The notes below the pieces were generated by a model that had not been told where the DNA came from, searched no databases, and saw only the letters and a program-made list of their open reading frames with translations. Positions 12,520 through 23,114 of a stretch of 64,000 nucleotides of DNA are shown one piece after another. The DNA is from Bondarzewia mesenterica (lineage: Eukaryota > Basidiomycota > Agaricomycetes > Russulales > Bondarzewiaceae). Location: contig SGPL01000116.1 of the NCBI GenBank assembly GCA_004802705.1, positions 1 to 64,000 of the forward strand. The letters run 5' to 3'. A program made the translations under genes and the position numbers. How positions within the stretch are numbered: position 1 is the stretch's first letter; each line of letters begins with the position of its first letter.

Positions 12520-15081
12520 ATGAGTGGCGCCATGCTGCCCATGTCCAATGGCAGGTCGAATAACAGTGGTAAGTACTCACATATGCATGCACTGTTCGAA
12601 AAATGGACTTAGAAAACTTTCTTTTTGTTTTCTCCCATTGGCGGAATGAATATCCTGTGATCCTATCATTCGCGATGCCAACTAATCATAGCTGAAACTA
12701 AACCGTGTTGGCGAGCAAAGCCATTAACCAAACGCTTTTCCTTTTCTCTCTTGGGCCTTATGCTCTTCTTGTTGGCAGCGCTTGGATTATCTTTGTTCAA
12801 AACGACTGACAATGGTAATCGGTTTCTGTTTGTCATCACTTCTTAATTTTGAGACATTTATACCTTTCTCATGTTGGACCATTTCAGGATGGCCCATTCC
12901 TGCAGGGCTACTTGCCAACAACGAGCAGCTGAGAACCATCGTTCTCGTAAGTAGCCAGTTTTACACAAATTCCCCCTTCCTGACAAAACCGTTATTGGTC
13001 AAACAGACAAACGTGCCAGCGATAGTTACCGTGATCGTGGTCGGTTTATGGTCTTGGGCATTCACGGAATTCAAGCAGCTGGTAGTAAGTATTCGATCGG
13101 TTCCGGCGTCACGGTGCAGCCATCTTACTTCAAGAGCCATAGCCTCTGATGGAACTTGCCGATGGCCACTGCTCAGCTGAGCGCAGCTTACTGTTAGACT
13201 ACAATGGCTACCAGTGAGATTTTCCCTACAGTTTATGTCTGGATCAACTTATTCAAATTTGCGTGCTTGGATAGTCCATTTATCGCCTTTTTTAAGGCGC
13301 TCCGCAAAAAGCATTGGGTAGTCGGATTGACGAGTTTGATCGCTACATTGGCGCTCTTCTTTTCTTCGCTATCTTCGGCTCTTCTATCTGTTCAGGATAG
13401 ATGGATACTGTCTCCAGGTGCGCTAGAACATTTTTCTCTCTTGCATTGTCATCAAGAACACAATTCGTTTTGAAGATGCATCGGTTACCAATCTACAGGC
13501 CATTGGACTGAATCAGAACCAGCAATTCCAAGACCTTACATGTAAGTCTCATTTATTTCACTGTGTATCCCACGCTGTCCATCTATGTTCTGCTGAGGCA
13601 TACATACCACTTATCTTACTCCCAGCTTTTCTTGTTGCCTCGGGATTTGCAGCAGCCCAGGGAGTGTACAAATTCCGCGATGCTCCATTCGTACACGATG
13701 GCTACACTGTGAGTGCCTTTCACGTAAGTCTCACGAATACTTTTGGTCAGGTGATATGTAAGGGCTGATCGCGTTCATCGCTGAAGGTGCCGCAGGAAGT
13801 GTCCACGAATGGTTCAGTTTCTGTCAACACAACAGCCGTGTATAGTAAGCCCGTCTGTCGTGGACCGGACCAGGTGCGTCCTTCACGCAGATATAGCTTT
13901 GGGATATATTGTGATCGGCATAATGCGCTTGCCCATGTGTTAGAATGTCACTATGGTGCAGCATCTGGATGAAAGTGGATGGAACAATAGCGCGATATTC
14001 GACGGATGCACATATTCTTGGTCTGTCAGCAAAACTACGAAATATCTCTTCGGCTCTCAAGTCATCTCTTCTTGCGCGGCTTTCCCGCAAGACGAAGATC
14101 TCCGTCCAGCAATGGTGTGGATTTTCAGCTACGAGCCTTTTCCGAGGGCATCGGTCACTATGTGCACACCAACAATCGCATTATGGAATGTGGCCGTCTC
14201 TGTCGACTTATCCTCACAGAACCTCACGGAGGTAACCCCTCTCAACCGGCTTGCCTATAGTGGCGAGAATTTTACACCGCTGGTTGCGAACCTGACGGAT
14301 CAGTTGGGTGGTCATGCCTACAACGGCCTTGCTTGGCCTCAGAGTCAGCTCGTATCGGACCCATTTGTCCTTGAGAGGGCAAATGCGATTCAACTGCAGA
14401 TCCCTGCATCTGTGTTCCAGCTTGCGTTGCAGAGCCCAGGTGGTTTGCAAGGCGCATTTGACAACAATTTATTCCCGGAATTGTCTGCAATGATTTATGT
14501 GAGTCACTCTGCTGTCGGCCAGCGTTCGTCAAGCACCAGGATTGATCAATAATTGATTTACTCGCAGACAACGTACCTCACGATGCTCGCGAAACTGGTG
14601 TACTTCGTCGAAATCAACCAGCCGATTGAGGCGCAAATACACGTATTCAGCAAACGTATCGTTATGAGGTACGTATAACTCATATCACAGCCCTTGCTCA
14701 CCACTATCACCCCTTACAAACACTGTCAGCACGATCCCCGCCTGGTTGCTTATCGCAGCAATTTGCATGCTGCTTCTTTCCAACTGCTGGATCCGATTCA
14801 AATATATTCCTGACAAACCCGAGCTCCAACTGCCCTGCAGGCCTGGTACTCTCGCTTCTTCTGGACTCCTGACGTCTTCACCTCAGATGGCGAAATTATA
14901 CAATACGTGGCGGGGTTCTACGAAGCTCAAGACGATCTTCGAAGGTAAAACATTTAGCCTGGATCAAGAGAGGATGAAGATTATGATAGACGGGGTGGAG
15001 AGATCCGAGACAGGATGGTTTGAGATGAGTGAATATAGCGAGAGCGGTAATGGCGAAAGGCTGGCTATGAATACGTCGTGA
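12520..15081 (+). CDS. Multipass membrane protein with large extracytoplasmic domain, paralogue A (DUF3433-like)
   Basis: The protein begins M-S-G-A-M-L-P at 12520 and runs through at least nine exons. Visible parts in order: a short cytoplasmic N-terminus; a hydrophobic segment (about 12745-12800); a second one ending in F-K-Q-L-V at 13084; a third at about 13310-13400; a long extracytoplasmic region (about 13500-14660) with several N-x-S/T sites and conserved W-N-N-S and W-P-Q-S-Q-L motifs; a final membrane helix at about 14730-14790; and a cytoplasmic tail with P-G-T-L-A-S-S. The architecture resembles fungal DUF3433 (PF11915) proteins, from memory only. It is clearly paralogous to 45275-48406. 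Compared with that copy, the segment after 13084 is altered: a shifted acceptor at 13197 is the only simple way to keep the frame. No function is known to me. Confidence 0.75.
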
Positions 15082-15774
15082 GTAGGTGGTCATGGCGCAG
15101 AGCAGCCTCTTCTACTCCGCTGCCAAAATCTTCCTTAAAGATCTGACTGGGTACATGTTTCATTTTCGCCTCGTTGTCTAATTCTCAATTCTTACCTCCC
15201 TTCTTTTTTGATTGTGCTCATCCAGCCTCATAAAATTGCCCGTATCGGCAGTCATCTTACGTTCTTCACATTCTTCTGGCATTCGCCCTTAGTAGCCTCG
15301 ACCCCTTCAATAATGTCTACCACAATTCATCCACGCCTCTCCTTTATTACAGTTGTTTCTTATCTTTCCTAATTGATTTGAGGGCATGTCGACCTACGTC
15401 GACAATATTTCAATGTATAGATTTTCTTCCGTGATGCGATCATACAACGCGCTCTCGATATCCATGGGAAGGTCATAGTACAACGATAGGGCTGTGTCAT
15501 GGAGTATCCCTCATCCTTCTGGCTAGTTGATCGACACGTCTCTCAATTCTAGATCACTCGCATGAACAAAAACGGGTAAGGAGGGCATGGAAATGAGTCC
15601 AAGGGGATGCGTTGAAACCCACGAGAGTACTTCCTACACCTGATGATTCTGACAGGTCTCAGAGCCTTCAAAGCAGTAGCACACGGAGCGCAATCGGGGG
15701 TGGCATACATTCGTACATTGTATAAAGCAGACATTAAGCGCTGACATCGTCATATGTCTGGTTGGTGATGGTGT
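15082..15774. other. Convergent 3' region, no gene seen
   Basis: Lies between the stop of the membrane protein (+) and the stop of hydrolase B (-), so it should hold both transcript ends. It is T-rich on the + strand just after the stop. No frame worth calling. Confidence 0.5.
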
Positions 15775-16874
15775 TCAGCGCGGAACATTCGTAAAATAGA
15801 GAATACTGACATCCTTCCAAGCTCTCGTCACGAACTCGATAATGACCTTCGCTGTATCCTGCGGTATCTCCCAGAACAACGCGTGTCCTCGCCCTTCCAC
15901 GACTTTCACATCGAAGTTCTTCGCATGTGGCCTCACTTCCCTCTCCAAAACCTTACCATCTACCAGAATGTCATCAGAGCCATACATCGCGCACACTGGC
16001 AAACCTAGCTCCATATTCTCCCATAACTTATCCACATCCTGGCTCCGTCGCGCGGCCGCATTTCGGACCTCTTTGCTCTGCAGCGTTTGCATACCGGCGT
16101 AAAAACAGCGGAGCTGGAATGTAGGCGGCAGAGCGTGAGGGGATGCGAAGCATCCATCGACCATGCGTAGGAGCCCGGCGGTTGTGGTGAGAAGGTCTTC
16201 ACAGGAGGCGATGACAGAGAGGAGATACGGTGTCGCGCCACCCGTGATGAGACTGAAGGCGTGTGGGAGGGCCGAAAGGTAAAAGATACCGGAGATTGGG
16301 AGGGGACCGACGTTGGCACAAATGTCAGCGGCAATCAGACCTAGCACGATATAATAGGTGTTAGTGTTCCGTACATAGTAAAAATGTAGCCTACCTCCGT
16401 TGCTCCTTTATTCAAGAAGCTGGGTTGGCGGGGTAATAATTGTAAGAGGATATCGTGTTGTGCTCACCAGGATACGAAGATGGGGTTCTTCAAAGCAAAC
16501 GCGTGGACGACTGCCATGAAGTCGTCCGCATACAATCTGGATAGATGGGCGTCTGGCGTATCTGGCTTGCCACTACGTCCATGCCCGCGCGTGTCATACC
16601 TCACCTATAATCAACGTGACCGATCAGCACAACCACGTTTCTTCGGATTGTAGGCGAGGAAGGATCTGAGGCTGACAATATACAATCCTTCGAGCAGCAA
16701 AGGCAATTGGCAGAACTCATCAAAAACAGCGCCGCTGAAAGTAAAACCGTGTACAAGCACGACGTGCGGACGGTTTGGATTGCCCGTAGCTTCTGCGTAT
16801 ATCTCACATCCGTCTGAGGAGTGCAGCACTTTAGATATAGGCGCCGGATAATTATTGATAGGCTCGCCAGGCAT
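15775..16874 (-). CDS. Alpha/beta hydrolase, paralogue B
   Basis: Inverted paralogue of 10074-11149. Exons on the minus strand: 16874-16677, 16604-16468 (137 nt, the same length as in copy A), the 11-nt microexon 16405-16395, and 16340-15775. It shares S-S-D-G-C-E-I-Y-A-E-A-T-G near the start, H-G-F-T-F-S-G-A-V-F-D, R-G-H-G-R-S-G, an Asp in Y-G-S-D-D, and the His in G-R-G-H-A-L-F-W. The elbow reads S-W-S-N-G-G, so the first Gly of G-x-S-x-G is Ser. The first donor is GTCAGC rather than GTRAGT, a weak site. A GTGAGT...TGCAG intron just upstream of the ATG suggests a spliced 5' leader. The substrate is unknown. Confidence 0.87.
16395..16405 (-). other. 11-nt microexon, paralogue B
   Basis: Flanked by AAAG upstream and GTAGGC downstream on the minus strand; the introns are 62 nt (16406-16467) and 54 nt (16341-16394). 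It encodes the S-N-G core of the nucleophile elbow. It is conserved in length and position with 10512-10522 although the flanking introns have diverged. Confidence 0.85.
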
Positions 16875-17419
16875 TGGATTCAATCTGCAAATAATTCGCG
16901 TTAGAATGTTCGGCATGAACGAACATAATAGGATGGACACTCACCCTCAAGCACCAATATATGTTCGAAGTTGAGACACAACTTGCACTTCAAGCTTCAA
17001 GCTTCACAACCTGAATGGGTCTTCGAATCAGGTGAACACGGTTACCGAGTTCCCAAGCCAGCCTAGTGCTTCCGGAGCTTACTGTACATAGATGGGCCTG
17101 ATGGGGAGCTTCAGATACCTGAAGTAATAGAACCGCAAGCCCGATTTGACAACCAGTCAAAATCGAAACAGATACACATCAGTTCAGTGATATTTTCTGG
17201 AGCATACACGGGCCTTAGTCGCAGATTCAACATCGTCTGTAAAAACCCTGACTCAAGAAGAGGGGACGAGGACAAGCCCGGGAGCGGAAAAAATGGTCCC
17301 GGAGTTCTATAAACTGTCCACGTGACGAGTTATTTTCTTGGGTAATTCCAGGTAATTCCAGGTAATTCCTTTCTTACAGTTTTGCTGCCTTCGAAACGTT
17401 TTCATCTTTCGCAAGCGCA
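16875..17419. other. Intergenic with short direct repeat
   Basis: Contains the probable spliced 5' leader of hydrolase B (about 16885-16950) and, at 17341-17370, a tandem 10-bp repeat. No gene seen. Confidence 0.5.
17341..17370. repeat. Three tandem copies of a 10-bp unit
   Basis: The unit ggtaattcca occurs three times head to tail (last base changed in the third copy), 50-80 bases before the ATG of the orphan gene at 17420. It could be a binding-site array or simple slippage. Confidence 0.8.
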
Positions 17420-17815
17420 ATGAATCAGGATAACGCAAACGACGCTGGTCAGGTTCTACCACTTTATTCTCAACTTGCTAGCGCCATTCCCAGCACTTGT
17501 CGTCCCCAACCATCCACCATGCCGCCTACGAATGTGGACATCGGTGTCGCAGCGTTGTACGAAATTGAAGTAATAGCAGCATTTTGTATGTGACAGATTA
17601 TGCTCATACTTGACCTATATCTCTCCCATCGTCATCCATGAGCAGGTCGTCAGGGATACACCGATATTTGGGGAATCATAAATGACCATGTTGCAGAGGC
17701 CGTGACATACAAGGCTGCTATCGCGGCCACGGCAAATAATCGTACATCGGCTGCGTGGTTCACTGCTTCCGGCTACCTGATTTGGCATCTTGTATTAGAG
17801 GCTGAACAGGGCTGA
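17420..17815 (+). CDS. Orphan protein, two exons
   Basis: Begins M-N-Q-D-N-A-N-D at 17420. Exon 1 ends with T before GTATGT at about 17586, and a CAG acceptor just after 17645 restores the frame (T+GT = Cys), giving C-R-Q-G-Y-T-D-I-W-G. It continues through an Ala-rich stretch (residues about 75-95) to a TGA at 17813-17815. Just downstream, an open segment (about 17820-18010) encodes a charged amphipathic run (D-D-A-L-R-S-I-R-N-E-L) typical of coiled-coil tails in Agaricomycete orphan proteins. The stop may therefore be a lesion, or a further intron may join the two. No function recognised. Confidence 0.45.
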
Positions 17816-17819
17816 ACCC

Positions 17820-18760
17820 TCTTGGTTCGGCCAAGCCATGATGATGCCCTCCGAAGTATTCGAAATGAGCTCAATAACACCTTCACGCCCATTCGAAATG
17901 ACTTCACGGAGATCAAAGCCAACATCCAGGAGATGAAAGGCGATATTCCGGAGAACAAGCACCGTCAAGCGACCACGCAGCGCATCAGCGCTAGAGCAGT
18001 ATCTAGCTGATATACACTAGCATTGTGAGTGATCATTGGCTTCAGGCCCATAATCCATCGCGAGGCTCTGATTCTGGGGTGCCGTTAGAGGAGGTGCCCT
18101 CGGCAGATGGGAGGTACCCTTGGAGTTCCATATATCGCGTGAGTTTGATGTTTTCGAACGTGTATAAATGAATTGAAAAAGTCTTCTAGCAACAACCGCT
18201 CCCATCTTGAACCTCCGTCGCGGCCGTCCATGTGCTCGGGTGTCAATCTAAACGTTATTATCGTGGTTATTACCCTAATCAACAATGCTCGGAAATGTCC
18301 CTGCTTGCCCGGACGCCATTCTGAAAGCGATCGGCTGCTACAGTTAAGCTGCCCTCGCGGCGCTGTGTTAATTGGGCTGTTGCTCCTAGTTGGTTTTTCC
18401 ATAGATACGCTGGACATGGCGCTGTACGATCCTGGAATTCCACTACCCACGCAAATCCAAGTACATGTCTGGCCATTCCAGTCGCCACCGGACCCCACCA
18501 AAAAGCATCGTGATTTCGGGACCTCTTCATAATATCTGTAGCCAAGGTGTGTCAAAAACGACCGCATCTAGAGTGGCGTTTTGAGTTATACAGTACTTAT
18601 ATCGATGCGTACTTTCCAGTCATGAAAGTGATTGGTTCATATCTCCCGGCCGGTGGCCCGGATCAGGAAAACAGAGAGAAGCTAAAACGAGTCTATACAG
18701 ATGCGCTACTTAGTTCGCTGGACACCAAAAGTAAGCCGGGGTCTTGAGAGATCCCACTAG
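17820..18760 (+). pseudogene. Coding-like fragments, possibly the decayed tail of an orphan gene
   Basis: Three separate open stretches on the plus strand look protein-like but do not join simply: a charged coiled-coil-like run (17820-18010), a hydrophobic segment with L-L-L-L-V-G-F (about 18360-18410), and a stretch after an AG at 18547 ending in L-S-S-L-D-T-K before a GTAAGC at about 18730. None matches a family I know. They could be exons of one disrupted gene following 17420-17815. Confidence 0.25.
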
Positions 18761-19171
18761 CTCTTATACTAAGCGATAGTCTTATCTGTGTAGAGAGCTG
18801 CCTCTGACCCCATTCGCAATGTCGCCCTACACAGCCAACCGAGTCCATTGGCCATATCTGAAAAAGGATCTAAGGAACCCCGCGGATGCCCTAACGAAGA
18901 GTTCTGTAAGTAGTTGCTTCGGGCTGACACGAGGCTGACAGAAGGCCCTGCCATGCCATGGCTGATCCGCAAGGCCAAATTTACTAATGAATTGTGAGGA
19001 TTTCAGAACAAATCCTAGCTGCATACAGGCACCAGCAACGACCGCATGACAGCACTTCAGGCGGTATATTGTCGTTTCATATTGCCCACGTCCGAGGATG
19101 CCAGACAGATAGATCTATCTTATTCACTCGGGGCTGACGTCGTTAGCAAGTATTTCAGCTTCATTGAATCT

Positions 19172-21422
19172 TCAACCAACGACTTCTGGATCCGAATCCG
19201 AACACTGCTGACCCTCATTCAACGCCCGTACATTCTGCGGAGCGAGCTGTCCAAGTGCGCCTTCAGCGAGCTCCCTCGCCACCTCACCGTACTTGTTCTT
19301 GTAGAAGACGATGCCACCGAACTCTTCGATGAAGAGACATTGGGAGAAGGAGCGCCAAAGGGCGTAGAACGTGTTCTGCCGCAGATACAGGGTGTGAGAC
19401 AAATGGCAGGTTACATGGACCAAGTTCGGAACAGAGGGACAGGAGACCTACGGTCGAGTCGAAGTTGTATTCGTCCTTGAGGACTCCGCGGATGCAACGG
19501 GTGATTGCGGGTCCATTGTCTGTATTCTCGAACATAAACATTTAAGGCAGTAAGGAAGATTTGAGGGTTAGGAAACCCACAGAACGGCGCGCCGACGAAG
19601 AAGTGGTGTGCAACATGGTCGTGCGATATCTACAACAAAAGTTTAATTCATGCCATAATCCACGAAATAAAGAGCGAAGAGAGACGCACGTTGTGCAAGA
19701 AGAAGCGACCCATCCAGCCAAGCAGAGGACGGTCAACCGTCGCTGCTGCTCCGCGCAAAAATGTCCACTCGTTGCCGAAGTAGTGTGGAATAGTAGGGTC
19801 GGAGTGGTGAAGGTAGGTGAACATCACTGTCGATACGGTACACATTTAATCACGGAAATTCAATAAGACTGAGGAAGACATACCGATCCTATCGCACATC
19901 GGTGGAAGACAGCGTCAGCGAACACGAGTCTCATGAGAAAGGTTGTTTGCTAACCAGTGGTTCGTCATCTAATGATTTCAAGGAAGTGAGAGTTGAACAA
20001 TTAGTTATGGGTCTTCGCACCAATAAAGAAAATGAGATAGATACGCACAATATAGGGAATGAAATAGTACTTCATGATTGCCATCCAGCCGACTTGACGC
20101 GCGGCGTAAGAGAGCAGAGCAGCCATGGCCGAGATACCGATGTCCGACATGATGATAGAATTGCCTAGTATCGTATAAAGATGCGAGAAAAACGGCTCAG
20201 CGCGACCTGATAATAATAGGATGGATGGATACACGCGCACGCTGATGCTTTTTGAAGAGTAGTGAATTCGGATTAAAATGGTTCGTGCCAGGCGGATACA
20301 TCCTCGAACCCAGAGTGTTTTGTCTGATAATCACATCTGTGAATACGTTCCTTACATGAGAGGGACAAATGAGAGTACGCACGAGAGATAGAGCCACCAC
20401 CCGCTTTATATGAAAACGGTCAGACGTGAGCGAAGACCATATCAAGGGCGCTCCGAAAAAAGAGAGAGGAAGAGAGGACGCACAATCCTTGCATGATCAG
20501 CACCCTGGCGAGAGTCCAGATTGGCGTCTCTTCGAATACTTCGGCATAATCAGCCCTCCTAGCTTTTTCGAGGGGCGGTAGGTTGTAGTCCGTTCTGAAG
20601 TGTGGGACATAGTTCTCGTCACGCTCAATGGAACCCGTCGCTTTCTATGCAATGCAAAGATACAAGTCAGTCAAATGAATGACGTCATATGGAGAGTGGA
20701 ACGGACATGATGGGCGTGGTGTGTTTGGCGCCATGCATAGTATGGTATGAGCAGGAACTGTACAGAAGAACAGGCATTAGGTATCCGTCTTTAGATATTA
20801 TCATTGATTGCGCGGAAAATGTTAGACTTACCGAATGAAGGACAAACCCCACAACGTGGTTCAGAACGGAAGAGTCAAATAACGTTCCGTGTCCGGCCTG
20901 TCTCATGTGATATGGTATGAAGCATGTCGACAAGGTGAGTCAGACATGGACGGAAATTAAATGTCATATCTGATTGACATACATCGTGTCCTGGACATGA
21001 ACGAATGTTTAGTATGTGTATTTCGCCACAAAGAGTGGTCGGAAAGATCACATACCGAGACAGAAGATACCTCCGCCGACCAAGCCTTGAAACCACCAAT
21101 ACACGCCCCAAAGCCCAGCCTTCAAGAGCCGATTGCTCCAACCTCCGCCAGGGATGATGATGCTGGTAACAGTGTCGATCTTGGTGGCTAACACAAGGAA
21201 TATGGCTGCGAGGATGATATCGCGGAGGACGTAGAGTGCCGCCTTGACATTGGAGCGTTGAAGGAGGTGCTTGGGAACAGCATCGTGTATCTGCTTGAGG
21301 GTCACTGTCGGGGGTGCGAACGGCGTTGTCAATCTGTACGCATGACGTGAGCGAGGAATGGCATGAGATTGTGTGAATGACGACGCCCACCGTGCTTCGT
21401 ACTCTAGCCCATTTGAGAACAT
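19172..21422 (-). CDS. FAD2: Delta-12 fatty acid desaturase
   Basis: Integral ER desaturase that converts oleoyl to linoleoyl chains using cytochrome b5 electrons. The start at 21422 gives [11 protein letters not shown], which splices to a conserved [12 protein letters not shown] segment, then I-H-D-A-V-P-K-H. Three histidine boxes are visible: box 1 G-H-D-A-G-H-G-T-L-F, built across an 8-nt microexon (20983-20990); box 2 Q-T-H-H-A-H-H at about 20700-20730; box 3 H-D-H-V-A-H-H at about 19605-19635. Hydrophobic pairs lie before box 1 (about 21070-21240) and between boxes 2 and 3. N-x-x-P-P-G-T-N-H-F and L-L-G-W-M-G-R are further family landmarks. The gene has at least ten small exons. Box 1 has Asp in place of the Glu often seen. 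The C-terminus continues a little past the usual K-Y-G-E-V-A-R to a stop at 19172. Confidence 0.93.
20983..20990 (-). other. 8-nt microexon encoding part of desaturase histidine box 1
   Basis: On the minus strand it is bounded by GTCCAG before and GTATGT after, with introns of 65 nt (20991-21055) and 85 nt (20898-20982), both starting GTATGT and ending CAG. Inserting GACACGAT between C-L-(G) and A-G-H-G restores G-H-D-A-G-H in frame. Without it the first iron-binding His is lost and the frame breaks. Confidence 0.85.
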
Positions 21423-22843
21423 CTTGAAATGCCCGAGGGTCACTTTTTGGTGGATGGGGGAGGGAAAAAAACAGCGTGAAATACACACAGGCATTTTATC
21501 TAACACTTGGGCCTCGGACTGCCTGCATGCATGTCTTCAATGGTCGGCAAAATTAGGGTGTAGTACGTGACCATGCAGCCAAAAGGGGGTGTGGATCCAA
21601 TGATCCAAGAAACGCACTCTGAAAATCACGTCACCGAAGAGAACGTGTCGTAGCGAAGCATGGACAATCAGAGAATGAATGTCGTAAAATTTCCTGCATG
21701 TGTTTCGAGTGGGTCGAAAGCAAGGGACGGATGCGGTATAGGCTGTCCTGCCGTCGCTGGGTTTCGGTGCCCGATCGGGCTTTGTCGGGTGAGATTCCGC
21801 CGCCAAGTTCATGGTTCAAAATATCTGCTTCCGAGAACAGTCGTTTTGAAGTGCGCGCAGCTCCCTTTTCATGAGCACTTTTTGTCGTTATAGATGCTGG
21901 TCTAACGTGTGTATCACGTTTCTCAACGGTAACGAAGCACGAAGTTACTCACAAGTCTGCTAACATATTGAGTTTTTGATACCACATTCCACGCCCAACA
22001 AGGACCCATCCCGACTCAGCATTTGCCTTCTGATCCGCACTAATAGCACATCACGATAAGCCTCGATGTCAATCAGGTCGACGGTGGTTCTCGATTTGCG
22101 CGCGTAAACGGTATAGTCGAGAGTCTATACAACTGGAATGTTCCGTACACCGAGGATCACAGAAGTTGAGATGGATGAATGGGAAGTGCTGACAAGTTCT
22201 GGGGGTCCTATTCTGTTGCAATCATCGGGAATAGATTGAAGCACTGTACACGCCTCTGCCATGCGCCTCGGGCCTCGACTTGAATGAAATCGTTAGCGAC
22301 AAGTAATCAAGCGCCTTCAAGCGCCTACTACTTAAATCAGATGGACATACGAGTTAACTCGGAGACTGCCAGAGAGCATCCATGGGCGCCAACTTGATGC
22401 TCGACTTCGGAATCTCCAAAATGAGTACAACAAACATTCCAGATAGGATTAGCATTAAGGCTACTGGAACTTTTATTGGAGTACCGAGCGGAGACACTAT
22501 ACCCTTACGCTACGTAGGAAGAACGCCGTCCATGGTAGGTACCGAAGGCGGCTCTTGAAGACTTGAGTTTGAGATGGAGGGGGGTGTTCGTGATGTGAGT
22601 CTGACCTTTCAGGTGTATTATACCAAAACCAAAGTATGTGCGAGCATCGCCTGCTTAAGTGGCACGTGGATTTGCTAGTCTCCGTAGCGACCAGCACTCA
22701 CTGAGGATACAGTGACAACGATGGCCATCATACGAAGAACTCTCACGCGATTAGATAACGGCGGATCTCCGTTCCGCGCTGAAATTTCGAAATTTCCGCC
22801 AATGGCGAGCTTGCGACGCTCGCACGTGACTCTCAGATTTCCA
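21423..22843. other. Intergenic, no gene seen
   Basis: Upstream region of the desaturase (minus) and flank of the relic exon at 22844. Several short open frames overlap on both strands; none has motifs or a consistent exon structure. Confidence 0.45.
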
Positions 22844-22904
22844 CATCCTCGTATATCTTCGTATGTATCCTCGTCTGAATCGTCACTATCGGGTTGTATT
22901 CTAC
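22844..22904 (-). pseudogene. Relic of the acidic exon 2 of the unknown gene family
   Basis: On the minus strand this begins after TAATAG with GTAGAATACAACCCGAT and runs on through a Ser/Asp/Glu-coding stretch. It closely follows exon 2 of the gene at 29686-29813 (start GTAGAATCCACCCTGAC) and the copy at 49796. No exon 1 is found upstream on that strand, so it is a partial copy. Confidence 0.6.
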
Positions 22905-23114
22905 CTATTATACGACAAATTTATCAGGCTCAAGGCAGCGTTAGCCTCAAGCTTGGTGAAGTCACTGCCGCTGTGTTGCGATCCACTGGTCTTAACGGTC
23001 ACGTGCCGACACGGAAGAAAATTTGAAGTTGAACACCAGTGCGTTGACCTGTCGTTTTGAATCGTTGACGGTGTCTGTCTTTTGCACACCAAACACTGCG
23101 CGCGCTCCTTCTCC

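Noticed and set aside
13085..13231. Treating membrane protein copy A as a pseudogene
   Set aside because: Although the ancestral splice pattern breaks the frame, a canonical GT-AG pair (13085, 13197) restores it and all other exons are intact, so I keep it as a gene.
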